Positions 9,890-23,792 are shown, counted from the first letter of the stretch. The stretch is 64,000 bases of DNA from an uncultured Clostridia bacterium (GCA_927417275.1 CAKMJV010000007.1:70126-134125); one strand, 5' to 3'. Notes: generated from the letters alone by a model not told the origin. Made by a program: numbers and translations.

Positions 9890-9918
9890 TTGAATAATAA
9901 TTTTTTGAGGCGTATACT
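9890..9918 (+). promoter_or_regulatory. SigA-type promoter of the antiporter gene
   Basis: TTGAAT and TATACT are separated by 17 bases. A perfect 12-base palindrome (TCGCTTAAGCGA, 9929-9940) follows just downstream of the expected transcription start and could be an operator. Confidence 0.6.
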
Positions 9919-9993
9919 AGTTCAGTAATCGCTTAAGCGAAATTATTGCCATCTCGATCTTAGGACATCAGGGGTGACGGACATGGGGGCATT

Positions 9994-11151
9994 ATGGAAT
10001 CCAACTATTTATTTATCTTGCAATTGGCCATGGTATTAGGTGTGGCGCATATCGCAGGCTATATCAGTGAAAAATTTAAACAACCTGCTGTATTGGGACA
10101 AATCGTTGCAGGCTTAATATTAGGCGCAGGCTTTTTAGCAAAAACTGAAATGATAGAAGTCTTTGCTCAAATCGGTGTTATATTGTTGATGTTTGTCGCA
10201 GGTCTTGAGACGGATGTCGATGAACTCGTTCGTTCGATTAAATCATCCTCTTTAATTGCTTTGGGAGGCATCATAGCACCAGCTGCATTAGTCTTTATAA
10301 GTATTATGTTGATTTTTCCCTCTCAAGGTGCAGCTTCTGCGATTTTCTTAGGGATTGTAACCACGGCAACTTCGGTAAGTATCTCTGTGCAAACGCTTAA
10401 AGAAATGGATAAACTAAGAACCAAGCAAGGTGTCATGATCATGGGCGCTGCTATTATAGATGACGTGGTGGGTATTATTCTGCTGACATTACTTGTGGGT
10501 GTCATTAGACCTGGTATGTCTAGTTCAGTTCAGACGGTACTTTTAGAGGTGGGCGCATTATTTCTGATTATAACAACCGTAGGTTTTATCGTTTTAAAAG
10601 TAATCAAGTTTTTTGCAAAAAAATATGACATAGAAGAGAAAGTCATCATCGGTGCTTTGGTACTCTGCTTGGTTTTAGCTTTTATTTCAGAAGAGTTTGG
10701 CGTAGCGGCGATTACGGGTGCGTATTTTGCAGGGGTCATTTTCGCTATGACTTCATACAGACACCGTGTTTCACATGAAATGAATCGCATTTCAGCCATC
10801 ATTTTCACCCCGATTTTTTTTGTTTCCATCGGATTAGACATTAATATTATGGCGGCCATCAAAGCGGTAGGTGTGGGTTCGTTGCTCATTATTTTTGGGT
10901 CCTTAGGAAAGGTTATAGGCTGTGGATTTGGTGCGAAGATTTCAGGGTTTAATCCCAAACAAGCACTTCAAATTGGTATCGGTATGATTCCACGTGCTGA
11001 AGTTGCCATTATCGTAGCAAACTTGGGTTTACAAATGAGTATATTATCAGAAGCTGACATGGCTGCTACTATTTTGATGGTTCTGGTTACGACGCTTTTA
11101 ACACCATCCTTACTCAAATGGTCTTTTAGAAGAGAGCAAATAACGACGTAA
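9994..11151 (+). CDS. Cation:proton antiporter, CPA2/Kef-like
   Basis: A 385-residue integral membrane protein with about 11-12 hydrophobic segments, of the CPA2 monovalent cation/proton antiporter family. It has the early motif KQPAVLGQIVAGLILGAG, and a pair of acidic residues in AAIIDDVVGIILL near residue 155 as in ion-binding antiporter cores. It lacks the C-terminal NAD-binding TrkA-N domain of Kef proteins. Na+/H+ exchange fits with the Na+-type ATP synthase nearby, but K+ cannot be excluded. The gene stands alone, with its own promoter and terminator. Confidence 0.82.
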   Translation: MESNYLFILQLAMVLGVAHIAGYISEKFKQPAVLGQIVAGLILGAGFLAKTEMIEVFAQIGVILLMFVAGLETDVDELVRSIKSSSLIALGGIIAPAALVFISIMLIFPSQGAASAIFLGIVTTATSVSISVQTLKEMDKLRTKQGVMIMGAAIIDDVVGIILLTLLVGVIRPGMSSSVQTVLLEVGALFLIITTVGFIVLKVIKFFAKKYDIEEKVIIGALVLCLVLAFISEEFGVAAITGAYFAGVIFAMTSYRHRVSHEMNRISAIIFTPIFFVSIGLDINIMAAIKAVGVGSLLIIFGSLGKVIGCGFGAKISGFNPKQALQIGIGMIPRAEVAIIVANLGLQMSILSEADMAATILMVLVTTLLTPSLLKWSFRREQITT

Positions 11152-11157
11152 ATTTAG

Positions 11158-11200
11158 AGCTCAGAGAGAACGCACGTTGTTCTTTCAGAGCTTTCGTTTT
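11158..11200 (+). terminator. Terminator after the antiporter gene
   Basis: The arms AGCTCAGAGAGAAC and GTTCTTTCAGAGCT pair with two mismatches and are followed by TTCGTTTT. Confidence 0.65.
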
Positions 11201-11226
11201 ATACATTAATAATTGAGGTAAATACG

Positions 11227-12327
11227 ATGACGACACATTTAGTTTCTGTAAGCATTAACGATTCAGATGAACAACTAACAAGCAAACTATGGGCACCAGC
11301 TAAGTGTTTAAGTGAAGGTGGTACAGTGGCATTCCCCACAGAAACAGTCTATGGGTTAGGCGCAGACGCCACTTCGGAATCCGCCGTAAAAAAAATATAT
11401 GCAGCAAAAGGACGACCGTCTGATAACCCTTTAATCGTTCATATTGCCTCTTTAGACATGCTCGATGAAATCGCACATTCAATTGGGGATCTAGCGCATC
11501 GGTTGATGCATGCATTTTGGCCAGGTCCAATAACGTTTGTTTTGCACAAGCATCCTGACATTTCAAATCAGGTAACAGGCGGCTTAGAGACCATCGCTGT
11601 GCGTATGCCCAGTCACCCTATAGCCCTCAAACTCATCGCATTATCAGGGCGACCGATCGCTGCACCCTCTGCAAATCTCTCGGGAAAACCGAGTCCAACC
11701 CAATCAAAAGATGTAAAAGACGACTTATTGGGTCGTGTAGACTGGATTGTTGATGGTGGAGATTCAGAAGTTGGTCTTGAATCTACAGTCTTAGATGTCA
11801 CGGGTTCTGTGCCAATGATTTTGCGTCCAGGGAAAATTACGCAAGAAGAAATCATCGAAATCGTAGGCGCATGTGAAATTGACCCAGCAATTATGGGTGC
11901 AACAATAGACACCACTGGGACGGCTAAATCTCCTGGGGTTAAGTACAAGCATTATGCCCCAGAAGCAGAAGTTCATGTCTATATAGGAAGCAATACGGAA
12001 ATAGTGAAGATTTTGTTTGATTTAACGCAAAAGATGTTAAATGCAGGCGATATGAAAGTTGGTATAATGGCGTTTGAAGAAGACGTTTGTGTGTTAAATC
12101 AATTGTTTCATTCTGCGAAGTTTAACAGGGATCAAATTGAAGTTCGATCTTGTGGCGCTGCAGGAGATTTAACCGCCTATGGCAAAAATCTTTTTAACTT
12201 ATTACGTGGTTTTGACGCGCTAAAATGTGATGTGATATTGGTTCGCGGCGTTGATGAATACGGGATTGGACAGGCCATCATGAATCGATTGAAGAAAGCT
12301 GCGGATGGCAAAGTAACGAGAATTTAA
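11227..12327 (+). CDS. tsaC: L-threonylcarbamoyladenylate synthase (Sua5 type)
   Basis: Makes threonylcarbamoyl-AMP from threonine, bicarbonate and ATP, the first step of t6A formation at tRNA position 37. The 366-residue protein has an N-terminal YrdC domain (about 20-215; FPTETVYGLGADA, KGRPSDNPLIVHI, VRMPSHP, APSANLSGKPSPT) and a C-terminal Sua5 domain (about 245-360). It is thus the long two-domain form, like B. subtilis YwlC. In Bacillus the equivalent gene lies near prfA and rpiB, as here; spoIIR, often between, is absent. Confidence 0.93.
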   Translation: MTTHLVSVSINDSDEQLTSKLWAPAKCLSEGGTVAFPTETVYGLGADATSESAVKKIYAAKGRPSDNPLIVHIASLDMLDEIAHSIGDLAHRLMHAFWPGPITFVLHKHPDISNQVTGGLETIAVRMPSHPIALKLIALSGRPIAAPSANLSGKPSPTQSKDVKDDLLGRVDWIVDGGDSEVGLESTVLDVTGSVPMILRPGKITQEEIIEIVGACEIDPAIMGATIDTTGTAKSPGVKYKHYAPEAEVHVYIGSNTEIVKILFDLTQKMLNAGDMKVGIMAFEEDVCVLNQLFHSAKFNRDQIEVRSCGAAGDLTAYGKNLFNLLRGFDALKCDVILVRGVDEYGIGQAIMNRLKKAADGKVTRI

Positions 12328-12328
12328 T

Positions 12329-12357
12329 TTGCTTTTTAGTAGGGTTAAACTTATAAT
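12329..12357 (+). promoter_or_regulatory. SigA-type promoter of rpiB
   Basis: TTGCTT and TATAAT are separated by 17 bases. It starts just after the tsaC stop codon and lies about 40 bases before the rpiB start. Confidence 0.6.
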
Positions 12358-12396
12358 GGACTAGGAATTTTATATTAAAATAAAAGGAGGTCGTTC

Positions 12397-12843
12397 ATGA
12401 AAGTAGCAATGGGCTCGGACCATGGTGGTTATAATCTCAGACTAGTCGTAAAAAAACATTTAATTGAGAAAGGCTATGAAGTGGTAGATTTTGGCGTAGA
12501 CGCCTTAGAATCTGTTGATTATCCAGACTATGCACTCAAGGTAGCTAAAGCAATCACAGATGGTGATTGTGCGTTAGGGGTACTGGTGTGTGGAACGGGA
12601 TTGGGAATTTCCATAGCGGCCAATAAAGTCAAGGGCATCATCGCAGCGCCTGTGAGTGACACATTTAGCGCAGAAATGGCGCGTCGACATAATAATGCAA
12701 ACATTATTGCATTGGGTGAGCGCGTGGTGGGTGAAGGGTTAGCACTCAAAATCATCGATAGCTTTTTTGAAGCTTCATTTGAAGGCGGACGACATGAAGG
12801 ACGCGTTGATAAAATAAAAAATATTGAAAACAATTATTTATAA
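12397..12843 (+). CDS. rpiB: Ribose-5-phosphate isomerase B
   Basis: Interconverts ribulose 5-phosphate and ribose 5-phosphate. The 148-residue protein has the RpiB/LacAB signature residues: GSDHGGY at the N-terminus, [16 protein letters not shown] with the catalytic Cys near residue 66, and [17 protein letters not shown]. The ribosome binding site is AAAGGAGG. It is followed after ten bases by upp, so ribose 5-phosphate and PRPP-using salvage genes are grouped. Allose-6-phosphate isomerases look alike, but no sugar-uptake genes are near. Confidence 0.94.
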   Translation: MKVAMGSDHGGYNLRLVVKKHLIEKGYEVVDFGVDALESVDYPDYALKVAKAITDGDCALGVLVCGTGLGISIAANKVKGIIAAPVSDTFSAEMARRHNNANIIALGERVVGEGLALKIIDSFFEASFEGGRHEGRVDKIKNIENNYL

Positions 12844-12853
12844 GGGGTGTAAG

Positions 12854-13483
12854 ATGAGTAAAGTATTTGAAATGAACCATCCGTTAATCCAACATAAGTT
12901 AAGCTTAATCAGGGATAAAAACACGGGTTCAAAAGAATTTAGAGAACTAGTGAAAGAAGTTTCTATGTTGTTAGCTTATGAAGTGACACGTGATTTGTCC
13001 GTTCAAGAAGTTGAAATCGAGACACCTATTTGTATGACAAAAACGAAGATGCTATCCGGTAGAAAATTAGGTATTATTCCTATATTAAGAGCAGGTCTTG
13101 GCATGGTAGATGGATTTTTAAATCTATTGCCAGCCGCTAAAGTAGGACATATTGGCCTTTATAGAGATCCTGAAACACTTGAACCCGTAGAATACTATTG
13201 CAAGTTACCGACAGATATTAATGAAAGAGACTTGATCGTAGTCGATCCTATGCTGGCAACGGGTGGATCTGCAAATGCAGCGGTTACGTTTTTAAAAGAT
13301 AGAGGCGCAACCAGTATCAAACTTGTTTGCTTAATTGGTTGTCCAGAAGGCATCTCAGCTGTTCAAAACTGTCATCCAGATGTCGACATTTATATAGCGG
13401 CTATAGATGAAAAGTTAAACGATCACGCATATATTGTACCGGGACTTGGAGATGCAGGCGATCGACTATTTGGTACAAAGTAG
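12854..13483 (+). CDS. upp: Uracil phosphoribosyltransferase
   Basis: Converts uracil and PRPP to UMP for pyrimidine salvage. The 209-residue protein has the family length. Visible motifs are [16 protein letters not shown] near residue 68, the PRPP-binding loop [11 protein letters not shown] near residue 130 and the uracil-binding [12 protein letters not shown] near the C-terminus. The ATG at 12854 follows AAGGGGTG at good spacing; an in-frame ATG at 12824 lies inside rpiB. Bacillus has upp in the same place ahead of the atp operon. Confidence 0.96.
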   Translation: MSKVFEMNHPLIQHKLSLIRDKNTGSKEFRELVKEVSMLLAYEVTRDLSVQEVEIETPICMTKTKMLSGRKLGIIPILRAGLGMVDGFLNLLPAAKVGHIGLYRDPETLEPVEYYCKLPTDINERDLIVVDPMLATGGSANAAVTFLKDRGATSIKLVCLIGCPEGISAVQNCHPDVDIYIAAIDEKLNDHAYIVPGLGDAGDRLFGTK

Positions 13484-13502
13484 CAGCAAAGAGGAGTAGA
13501 AT

Positions 13503-14528
13503 ATGTATATACCAGCAATTATTGCAGGTTTAATCAGCTTTTTAATTACACCACTAGTCATAAAAATTGCGCATCGATTTGGTGCGGTAGACATTCCTAA
13601 AGATGAACGTCGTATGCACAGCAAACCCATGCCTTTGTGGGGTGGGATTGCCATATTTACGGGCTTCTTTATCTGTATGTTTATCTTCTCTAATATCAGT
13701 ACGATCAAACTATGGGGACTTTTTATTGCTTCTGTGGTGGTATTGATTACGGGTATGGTTGACGATGTTAAACCCTTAGGCGCTAAAATAAAGCTGCTCA
13801 TGCAAATTATAGCAGCCATCATACTCGTAAAAGCTGGATTTGAAATAAAATATTTTACAGACTTTTTTGGTGATGATGGGTTGATTTTTTTGGGCTCATT
13901 AGGACTTCCGATTTCCGTTATTTGGATCGTAGGTGTTACCAATACGGTAAATTTAATTGACGGATTAGATGGATTAGCAGCAGGAATTTCTGCGATTGCA
14001 GCAGTCACATTAAGTTATATAGCGATTCTTAATCACCAATATGAAGCGGCGATGATTACGCTTATTTTAGCAGGCAGTTCCATCGGCTTTTTACCGTACA
14101 ACTTTAATCCCGCTAAAATCTTCATGGGAGATGCAGGTGCCTTATTTTTAGGTTTGGTTTTGGCTGCAGTATCTGTAGAAGGTGCACTTAAAGGTGCAAC
14201 GGCACTAACGGTTGTCGTTCCGATTTTAGCATTAGGTGTTCCAATTTTTGATACGGCCTTTGCCATTATTAGAAGGCTTATTAATGGTAGACCTATTATG
14301 GAAGCGGATAAAGGTCATTTGCACCACCGTTTTATGTCCATAGGGTTGGGACAAAGGAAAACTGTTTTATCCATGTATTTGCTTAGTGCTTTAATGGGTG
14401 CAGGGGCGATTGCCCTTTTAAAACAAAATTGGTTGCATGCGATGGTTCTTTTGGGACTTGCAGGATTTGTGGTGTTTATACCTATTAACCGATCTGTTTT
14501 AATCCAGAAGAAGGACCGTTTAGAATAG
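13503..14528 (+). CDS. tagO: Undecaprenyl-phosphate GlcNAc-1-phosphate transferase (TagO/WecA type)
   Basis: Transfers GlcNAc-1-phosphate from UDP-GlcNAc to undecaprenyl phosphate, starting wall-polymer or teichoic acid synthesis at the membrane. The 341-residue protein has about ten membrane segments. Conserved cytoplasmic motifs are DERRMHSKPMPLWGG, VDDVKPLGAKIKL, NLIDGLDGLAAG, the metal-binding MGDAGALFLG, and the HLHHRF loop that separates TagO/WecA from MraY. The next gene encodes UDP-GlcNAc 2-epimerase, which supplies ManNAc for the same kind of polymer. Confidence 0.93.
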   Translation: MYIPAIIAGLISFLITPLVIKIAHRFGAVDIPKDERRMHSKPMPLWGGIAIFTGFFICMFIFSNISTIKLWGLFIASVVVLITGMVDDVKPLGAKIKLLMQIIAAIILVKAGFEIKYFTDFFGDDGLIFLGSLGLPISVIWIVGVTNTVNLIDGLDGLAAGISAIAAVTLSYIAILNHQYEAAMITLILAGSSIGFLPYNFNPAKIFMGDAGALFLGLVLAAVSVEGALKGATALTVVVPILALGVPIFDTAFAIIRRLINGRPIMEADKGHLHHRFMSIGLGQRKTVLSMYLLSALMGAGAIALLKQNWLHAMVLLGLAGFVVFIPINRSVLIQKKDRLE

Positions 14529-14532
14529 TAAT

Positions 14533-14560
14533 GCCTTCGATTTTATCGAAGGCTTTTTTT
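14533..14560 (+). terminator. Terminator after tagO
   Basis: The perfect stem GCCTTCGA/TCGAAGGC with loop TTTTA is followed by seven T. It lies between tagO and mnaA. Confidence 0.85.
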
Positions 14561-14585
14561 CAATAAATCATTTTGGAGGGAAGTT

Positions 14586-15719
14586 ATGTTTAAAGTTATG
14601 ACATTATTTGGAACAAGGCCAGAAGCTATAAAAATGGCACCACTGGTTAAAGCGCTTGAAGCAGAGGCATCGATAGAGTCCGTGGTCTGCGTGACTGCAC
14701 AGCATAGAGAGATGCTCGATCAAGTGCTTTCGATATTTAACATTGTACCCCAATACGATTTGAATATCATGAAATCAGGCCAAACTTTAAGTGAAATTAC
14801 CTCGCGTGTTTTATTGGGCGTTGAAGATGTAATAAAAAAAGAAAAACCTGACATCGTTTTGGTTCATGGCGATACCACGACTACTTTAACAGGTGCACTT
14901 GCTGCTTTTTATCAACAAGTTCCCGTGGGCCATGTGGAAGCAGGACTTCGAAGTGGCAATAGTTATAGCCCATATCCAGAAGAAATGAATAGACAACTCA
15001 CCTCGCGTCTAGCAGAGATTCATTTCGCTGCGACACAGGGAAATGTTAATCATCTATTAAATGAGGGTATACACGCTACATCTATCGTAAAAACGGGCAA
15101 TACAGTTATCGATGCGTTAATGTCAGTGACAAATGAAAACTATGTTTTTGGACAACCACTGTTAGATGAAATGGACTTTAATGCGCGTAAAGTAATTTTA
15201 CTTACGGCACACCGACGTGAAAATTTAGGTGAACCGATGGAAAATATTTTTGGTGCGGTACGGAAAATAGCAGATGATTTTCCAGAAGTTGAAATCGTGT
15301 TTCCTGTGCATCTTAATCCGGCAATCAGAACCATCGCAAACAAGTATTTCTCAAATCATACGCGGATTCACCTCATTGAACCCCTTGAATATGAAGCCTT
15401 TTGTAACTTGCAAGGTAAGTCCTACTTGGTGATGACAGACTCTGGTGGCATTCAGGAAGAAGCACCTGCACTGGGAAAACCAGTGGTGGTACTTAGAACG
15501 GAGACGGAAAGACCTGAAGCAGTTGAAGCGGGAACTGTTTTGATCGCTGGCGTTGCATTTGATGCCATATATGATGCAACAGCACGTTTGCTTAGCGATC
15601 CAATTTTTTATAATAACATGTCACAAGCGGCAAATCCTTACGGAGATGGACTGGCAAGTCAGCGAATCGTGGATGCCTTAAAGGGTTGGTATCAAAATAA
15701 AGCAAGGGTAATAAGATAA
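14586..15719 (+). CDS. mnaA: UDP-N-acetylglucosamine 2-epimerase (non-hydrolysing)
   Basis: Interconverts UDP-GlcNAc and UDP-ManNAc for wall polymer synthesis. The 377-residue GT-B-like protein shows TLFGTRPEAIKMAPL at the N-terminus, the active-site HVEAGLRSGN near residue 118, LTAHRREN near residue 208 and TDSGGIQEEAP near residue 285. B. subtilis has mnaA in the same place, between upp and atpI. It could also act on UDP-diacetamido-glucuronate (the WbpI reaction) in the sugar pathway encoded at 54.8-58.9 kb, but position favours the housekeeping role. Confidence 0.94.
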   Translation: MFKVMTLFGTRPEAIKMAPLVKALEAEASIESVVCVTAQHREMLDQVLSIFNIVPQYDLNIMKSGQTLSEITSRVLLGVEDVIKKEKPDIVLVHGDTTTTLTGALAAFYQQVPVGHVEAGLRSGNSYSPYPEEMNRQLTSRLAEIHFAATQGNVNHLLNEGIHATSIVKTGNTVIDALMSVTNENYVFGQPLLDEMDFNARKVILLTAHRRENLGEPMENIFGAVRKIADDFPEVEIVFPVHLNPAIRTIANKYFSNHTRIHLIEPLEYEAFCNLQGKSYLVMTDSGGIQEEAPALGKPVVVLRTETERPEAVEAGTVLIAGVAFDAIYDATARLLSDPIFYNNMSQAANPYGDGLASQRIVDALKGWYQNKARVIR

Positions 15720-15723
15720 AATA

Positions 15724-15732
15724 TGTTATAAT
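15724..15732 (+). promoter_or_regulatory. Extended -10 promoter of the atp operon
   Basis: TGTTATAAT matches the extended -10 consensus (TG-N-TATAAT). No convincing -35 box lies upstream. It is about 35 bases before the atpZ start. Confidence 0.5.
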
Positions 15733-15770
15733 AAGTGGCAAATGTCACCCGTCTAGATTAAGGAGGGAAT

Positions 15771-16082
15771 ATGTCTGGTAACAAAAAGTCTTCAAATGGC
15801 ATCCTACAAAACTTAGCTTTGATTTCACAGGTTGGAATTATGATGCTTGTTCCTATTATTGGTGGTGTTTTGTTAGGTGCATTTTTAGACCGCTTGGCAA
15901 AAACAAACGGCATTTTCCTTATTATTTTTGTGCTATTAGGCGTGGGGGCATCTTTTAGAAACTTGTATGTTCTATCGATTCAAAAGGGAAAAGAATACGA
16001 CGATCGTGAATCTCCGGCTTCATATGTTTCTAAATTTGAAAAGACCGTTGAGAAAAAACGTGAAAATAAAGACGAAAAATGA
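15771..16082 (+). CDS. atpZ: AtpZ/AtpI-family small membrane protein
   Basis: A 103-residue protein with two membrane segments (about 20-40 and 50-70) and a charged C-terminal tail rich in Lys, Arg and Glu. It matches the AtpZ family at the head of Na+ and alkaliphile ATP synthase operons, proposed to aid Mg2+ supply or c-ring assembly. The strong ribosome binding site is AAGGAGGG. It is followed by a separate AtpI-like gene, so both accessory subunits are present. Confidence 0.8.
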   Translation: MSGNKKSSNGILQNLALISQVGIMMLVPIIGGVLLGAFLDRLAKTNGIFLIIFVLLGVGASFRNLYVLSIQKGKEYDDRESPASYVSKFEKTVEKKRENKDEK

Positions 16083-16156
16083 CCCTAAACCTTTAAAATT
16101 CAGAAAATTCGTACACCATTATCGTAAAATGGGTGATTATATATTTCTTTAATAAA

Positions 16157-16165
16157 TGGTATAAT
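16157..16165 (+). promoter_or_regulatory. Extended -10 promoter before atpI
   Basis: TGGTATAAT is a second extended -10 element, 30 bases before the atpI start and inside the 112-base gap after atpZ. No clear -35 box is seen. Confidence 0.4.
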
Positions 16166-16194
16166 AATGAACATGAGACGGACAAGGTGGTATT

Positions 16195-16614
16195 ATGGAA
16201 TCCATTAAGAAAATGCAATTTGACATGCTTAGAAAAGTAATCCTCGTAATCTGCTTCATCAGTGGCGCCAGCGTCTTTGTATTAGATGAGCCGCTTGGGT
16301 TTATATATGGTCTTGTTTTCGGCTCGGGAATTAGTTTGCTAAATTTCTTTGAACTGGCAAACACGCTAAATAGAGCAGTTCTAATGCGTCCAGACAAAGC
16401 GCAATCCTTTACAGTGATTAAGTATTTTATTCGTTATATCGTGACAGCAATTGTCGTTTACATCTCGATTGTTGCACCTTATATAAATGTTTTGGGAACG
16501 ATCTTAGGCCTTATAATCATCAAACTTATAATCCTAGTTTCAAACTTGCTGGGAGATAAGAACTACTTCAAAAAGATTTTTAGAAGAAAGGAGGATGAAT
16601 CTAGTGGGCAGTGA
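16195..16614 (+). CDS. atpI: ATP synthase protein I
   Basis: A 139-residue membrane protein with four hydrophobic segments (about 13-32, 36-55, 78-98, 100-120), of the ATP synthase I family, which helps assemble the c ring. The C-terminus is charged. It overlaps the start of atpB by 11 bases, which argues for coupled translation. Confidence 0.82.
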   Translation: MESIKKMQFDMLRKVILVICFISGASVFVLDEPLGFIYGLVFGSGISLLNFFELANTLNRAVLMRPDKAQSFTVIKYFIRYIVTAIVVYISIVAPYINVLGTILGLIIIKLIILVSNLLGDKNYFKKIFRRKEDESSGQ

Positions 16615-17305
16615 AGGTTTTGGACCACGTATTGCGTTTTACATCGGAGATATTCCAGTCAGTGAAACGGTTACTGTAACTTGGTTGATCATTTTTGTGC
16701 TTGGGTTATTTTCTATATTGGCAACCCGGAATCTCAAAAAAGAACCTAGAGGTCTTCAAATCATCGTCGAAACGCTGGTATCGACAGTGAACAATCTCAC
16801 GAAGCAGAACATGGGTGAACGGAATTTGGCGTTTGCACCATTTGTGGGTACGTTGTTGTTGTTCATCGGCATTTCAAATATTATTGGACTTTTAGGGTTT
16901 AGACCCCCTACAGGTGACCTTAATACGACGATGTGTCTATCCATAACCACTTTCGTCTTGACACAGTTCTTTGGCGTCAAAAGGAAAGGGATTGTGAATT
17001 ACTCAAAAGGATTTTTACAACCAATGCCATTCCTTTTACCATTAAACATTATTGGCGAACTCGCAAATCCAGTTTCTTTAGGCTTTCGTTTGTTCGGTAA
17101 TATTGTTGCTGGTATTATCATCATGTCGCTTCTCTATGGTGCGCTTGGTGGTTTTACAGAGATGCTATTAGGCATTACAGTACCTCTATTTCAAGCGGGT
17201 GTACCTGCAGTGCTCCATATCTACTTTGATATGTTTGCAGGTTTGTTACAGTCATTTATTTTCACAATGTTAACGATGGTATTTATTTCAGGCGCAATGG
17301 AATAA
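16604..17305 (+). CDS. atpB: F1Fo ATP synthase subunit a
   Basis: Forms the ion path beside the c ring in the membrane. The essential arginine lies in SLGFRLFGNIVAG near residue 163, in the hairpin that faces the rotor. About six hydrophobic segments fit the family. The GTG at 16604 is preferred because AAAGGAGG ends nine bases before it; the in-frame ATG at 16595 is only one base from that site. The resulting protein has 233 residues. The ion appears to be Na+, judging from the c subunits next to it. Confidence 0.92.
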   Translation: MGSEGFGPRIAFYIGDIPVSETVTVTWLIIFVLGLFSILATRNLKKEPRGLQIIVETLVSTVNNLTKQNMGERNLAFAPFVGTLLLFIGISNIIGLLGFRPPTGDLNTTMCLSITTFVLTQFFGVKRKGIVNYSKGFLQPMPFLLPLNIIGELANPVSLGFRLFGNIVAGIIIMSLLYGALGGFTEMLLGITVPLFQAGVPAVLHIYFDMFAGLLQSFIFTMLTMVFISGAME

Positions 17306-17881
<576 letters not shown>

Positions 17882-17914
17882 TCTAAGGATGGTTATTTTA
17901 TCAAAAAGTTTTAA

Positions 17915-18205
<291 letters not shown>

Positions 18206-18232
18206 GAATATAGGAAAAACAGGAGGTATTAA

Positions 18233-18753
18233 ATGAGTATGGACATGGTAACTGCGAGCCTTAGACTAGGGCTTGTGGAATTAAACATCACCTTTGTCTT
18301 CCAACTGATCAATACGCTCATCCTATATTTGATTCTCAAGAAATTTCTTTTTGGACCTGTAACTGCATTTATGCAAAAGAGAGAAAATGATATCAAAATG
18401 CAAATTCAAGATGCAAAAAACTTGGATGCTGAAGCACAAAAACTCAGAGAAGCATACGAGGCAAAACTTGCTCTTGCAGATGATGAGGGAAAAGATGTGG
18501 TTAAGAAGTACACACAGCGTGCGGAAAACAGAGCGTTTGAAATCGTTAAAACTGCAGAAGCGGAAGTTGATACCATGAAACTCAACGCGCACAGAGAGCT
18601 TGAAAGAGAGAGAGTTAAAGCAGTTAATGAGTTAAAAGGTCAGATTTCAGAACTTACGATACTCGCAGCATCTAAGGTGGTTGAAAAAGACCTTAATGAA
18701 GCGGATCACAAAGAACTTATCAATAAGTTCATCAGTGAAGTAGGTGAGACACA

Positions 18754-18766
<13 letters not shown>
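18233..18766 (+). CDS. atpF: F1Fo ATP synthase subunit b
   Basis: Peripheral stalk subunit. The 177-residue protein has one N-terminal membrane helix (about 18-38) followed by a long charged helix with heptad character to the C-terminus, typical of b. The ribosome binding site AGGAGGT lies six bases before the ATG. It overlaps atpH by 13 bases. Confidence 0.93.
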
Positions 18767-20825
<2,059 letters not shown>

Positions 20826-20847
20826 ACTTTCTTAAAGGAGGGATAAC

Positions 20848-21702
20848 ATGGGCAGTAGTACACGCGAAATTAAAAGAAAAATACGAAGTGTAAATAGTAC
20901 CATGCAAATCACTAAAGCCTTTGAGTTGGTATCAACTGCAAAGTTAAAGCGTGCAAGAGATCGAATGGATATAACGAAGCCTTACTTTGAAACCATTCAA
21001 ACAGCGGTTCAAGATATTTTGAGTGCGGATAAGCGCATTAAGAGCAAATATATTGCAAGTGGTGAGCAAGTTAAACCGCTCTACATCGTGGTTACGTCAG
21101 ATCGTGGCCTTTGTGGTGGATATAACATCAATGCTGTAAAAAAATCTCTTGAACATCTCAAAACGAAAGATGAAGCAAAATTTATCGTAATAGGTAAACG
21201 CGCCTATGATCTCTTGAAACAACATGGTTATAATGTTATTGATAGTTTCTTATATATCTCTGAAAAGCCTGAGTATATTCATGCGGCTCAGATTGCAAAA
21301 GTAGCCATGACATTATACGAAAAAGGAGAAGTGGATTCTATTCATTTCGTTTACACGCGCTTTGTTAGTACGATTTCTCAACTCGCAACTGATTTGTTGT
21401 TACTTCCAATCGATCGTCCAGAAATAAATGATGACGATGCGACGACGATCGTAAATTATGAACCCTCACCTGAAGAAGTCTTTAAATATATTATACCAAA
21501 GTATATTGAAAGTACCCTTTATGGTGGATTGATAGAGTCTTCTGCTTCGGAACAAGCGGCAAGACGCGTTGCGATGGAAAGTGCTTCTGATAATGCTGAA
21601 GACATTATCGAAGAACTTACACTTTCGTTTAATCAGGCAAGACAAGCTGCAATTACACAAGAAATCTCTGAAATTGTCGGCGGTGCTGAGGCACTAAAAT
21701 AA
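20848..21702 (+). CDS. atpG: F1Fo ATP synthase subunit gamma
   Basis: Central rotor shaft of F1. The 284-residue protein starts with REIKRKIRSVNSTMQITKAF, the conserved N-terminal helix. The SDRGLCGGYN motif is near residue 88, and the C-terminal helix carries ESASDNAEDIIEELTL. AAAGGAGGG is the ribosome binding site. Confidence 0.96.
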   Translation: MGSSTREIKRKIRSVNSTMQITKAFELVSTAKLKRARDRMDITKPYFETIQTAVQDILSADKRIKSKYIASGEQVKPLYIVVTSDRGLCGGYNINAVKKSLEHLKTKDEAKFIVIGKRAYDLLKQHGYNVIDSFLYISEKPEYIHAAQIAKVAMTLYEKGEVDSIHFVYTRFVSTISQLATDLLLLPIDRPEINDDDATTIVNYEPSPEEVFKYIIPKYIESTLYGGLIESSASEQAARRVAMESASDNAEDIIEELTLSFNQARQAAITQEISEIVGGAEALK

Positions 21703-21720
21703 CTATTTGAAAGGGAGTGA

Positions 21721-23133
<1,413 letters not shown>

Positions 23134-23144
23134 GGGGTGAATGG

Positions 23145-23558
23145 ATGGGCAATAAATTCATGCTTGAAGTTGTTACACCAGATCGCGCTTTTTTTAAAGG
23201 CGAAACCGACATGGTGATTTTACGTACAACGGAAGGTGACATCGGAATTTTATATGACCACGAGCCTCTTGTTGCGCCGCTTCGTACGGGCAGTATGCGC
23301 GTTAGATTAGATGATCAATCCTATAGATGGGCAGCTTGTTCATCAGGATTTATGACCGTTTCTGAAGAAAAGACAACCGTAATCGTCGATTCTGCAGAAT
23401 GGGTTGATGAAATTGATATTGATCGTGCGATAGAAGCGAAAAAACGCGCTGAAGAGCGCATCCACGAAGGTCGAGAAAAAGGCGTGGATGTTATGAGAGC
23501 GCGATTAGCGTTAGAAAGAGCAATTAATCGTATTAAGCTAAGAGAAGTAAGAAAATAA
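23145..23558 (+). CDS. atpC: F1Fo ATP synthase subunit epsilon
   Basis: Rotor subunit that couples gamma to the c ring and can inhibit hydrolysis. The 137-residue protein has an N-terminal beta sandwich (about 1-85, with EGDIGILYDHEPLVAPLRTG) and a C-terminal two-helix domain rich in Arg, Glu and Ala. It is the last gene of the operon and is followed by a terminator. Confidence 0.94.
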   Translation: MGNKFMLEVVTPDRAFFKGETDMVILRTTEGDIGILYDHEPLVAPLRTGSMRVRLDDQSYRWAACSSGFMTVSEEKTTVIVDSAEWVDEIDIDRAIEAKKRAEERIHEGREKGVDVMRARLALERAINRIKLREVRK

Positions 23559-23582
23559 GGTTTAAACACTAAGTTTTAAGTG

Positions 23583-23613
23583 AGGTGGGGATTTTATAAT
23601 CCCTGCCTTTTTT
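23583..23613 (+). terminator. Terminator of the atp operon
   Basis: The stem AGGTGGGGATT/AATCCCTGCCT is followed by seven T. The remaining 180 bases before murA are AT-rich, with a TATAAT at 23676-23681 but no matching -35. Confidence 0.75.
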
Positions 23614-23792
23614 GTTAATTTAAAAATTATTTGAAAAAAGTTGAAAAATCAGTAGATAGTGTTCTACTTTTTATATATAATAATAAATGACTATAATCAG
23701 TTTTAACTGGTTTACTAAAATGAACTGTAAAATATGAAATTGCTTTATATAGAAGACAATTTGAAAACATCAAAAGAAATGGAGGCATAATA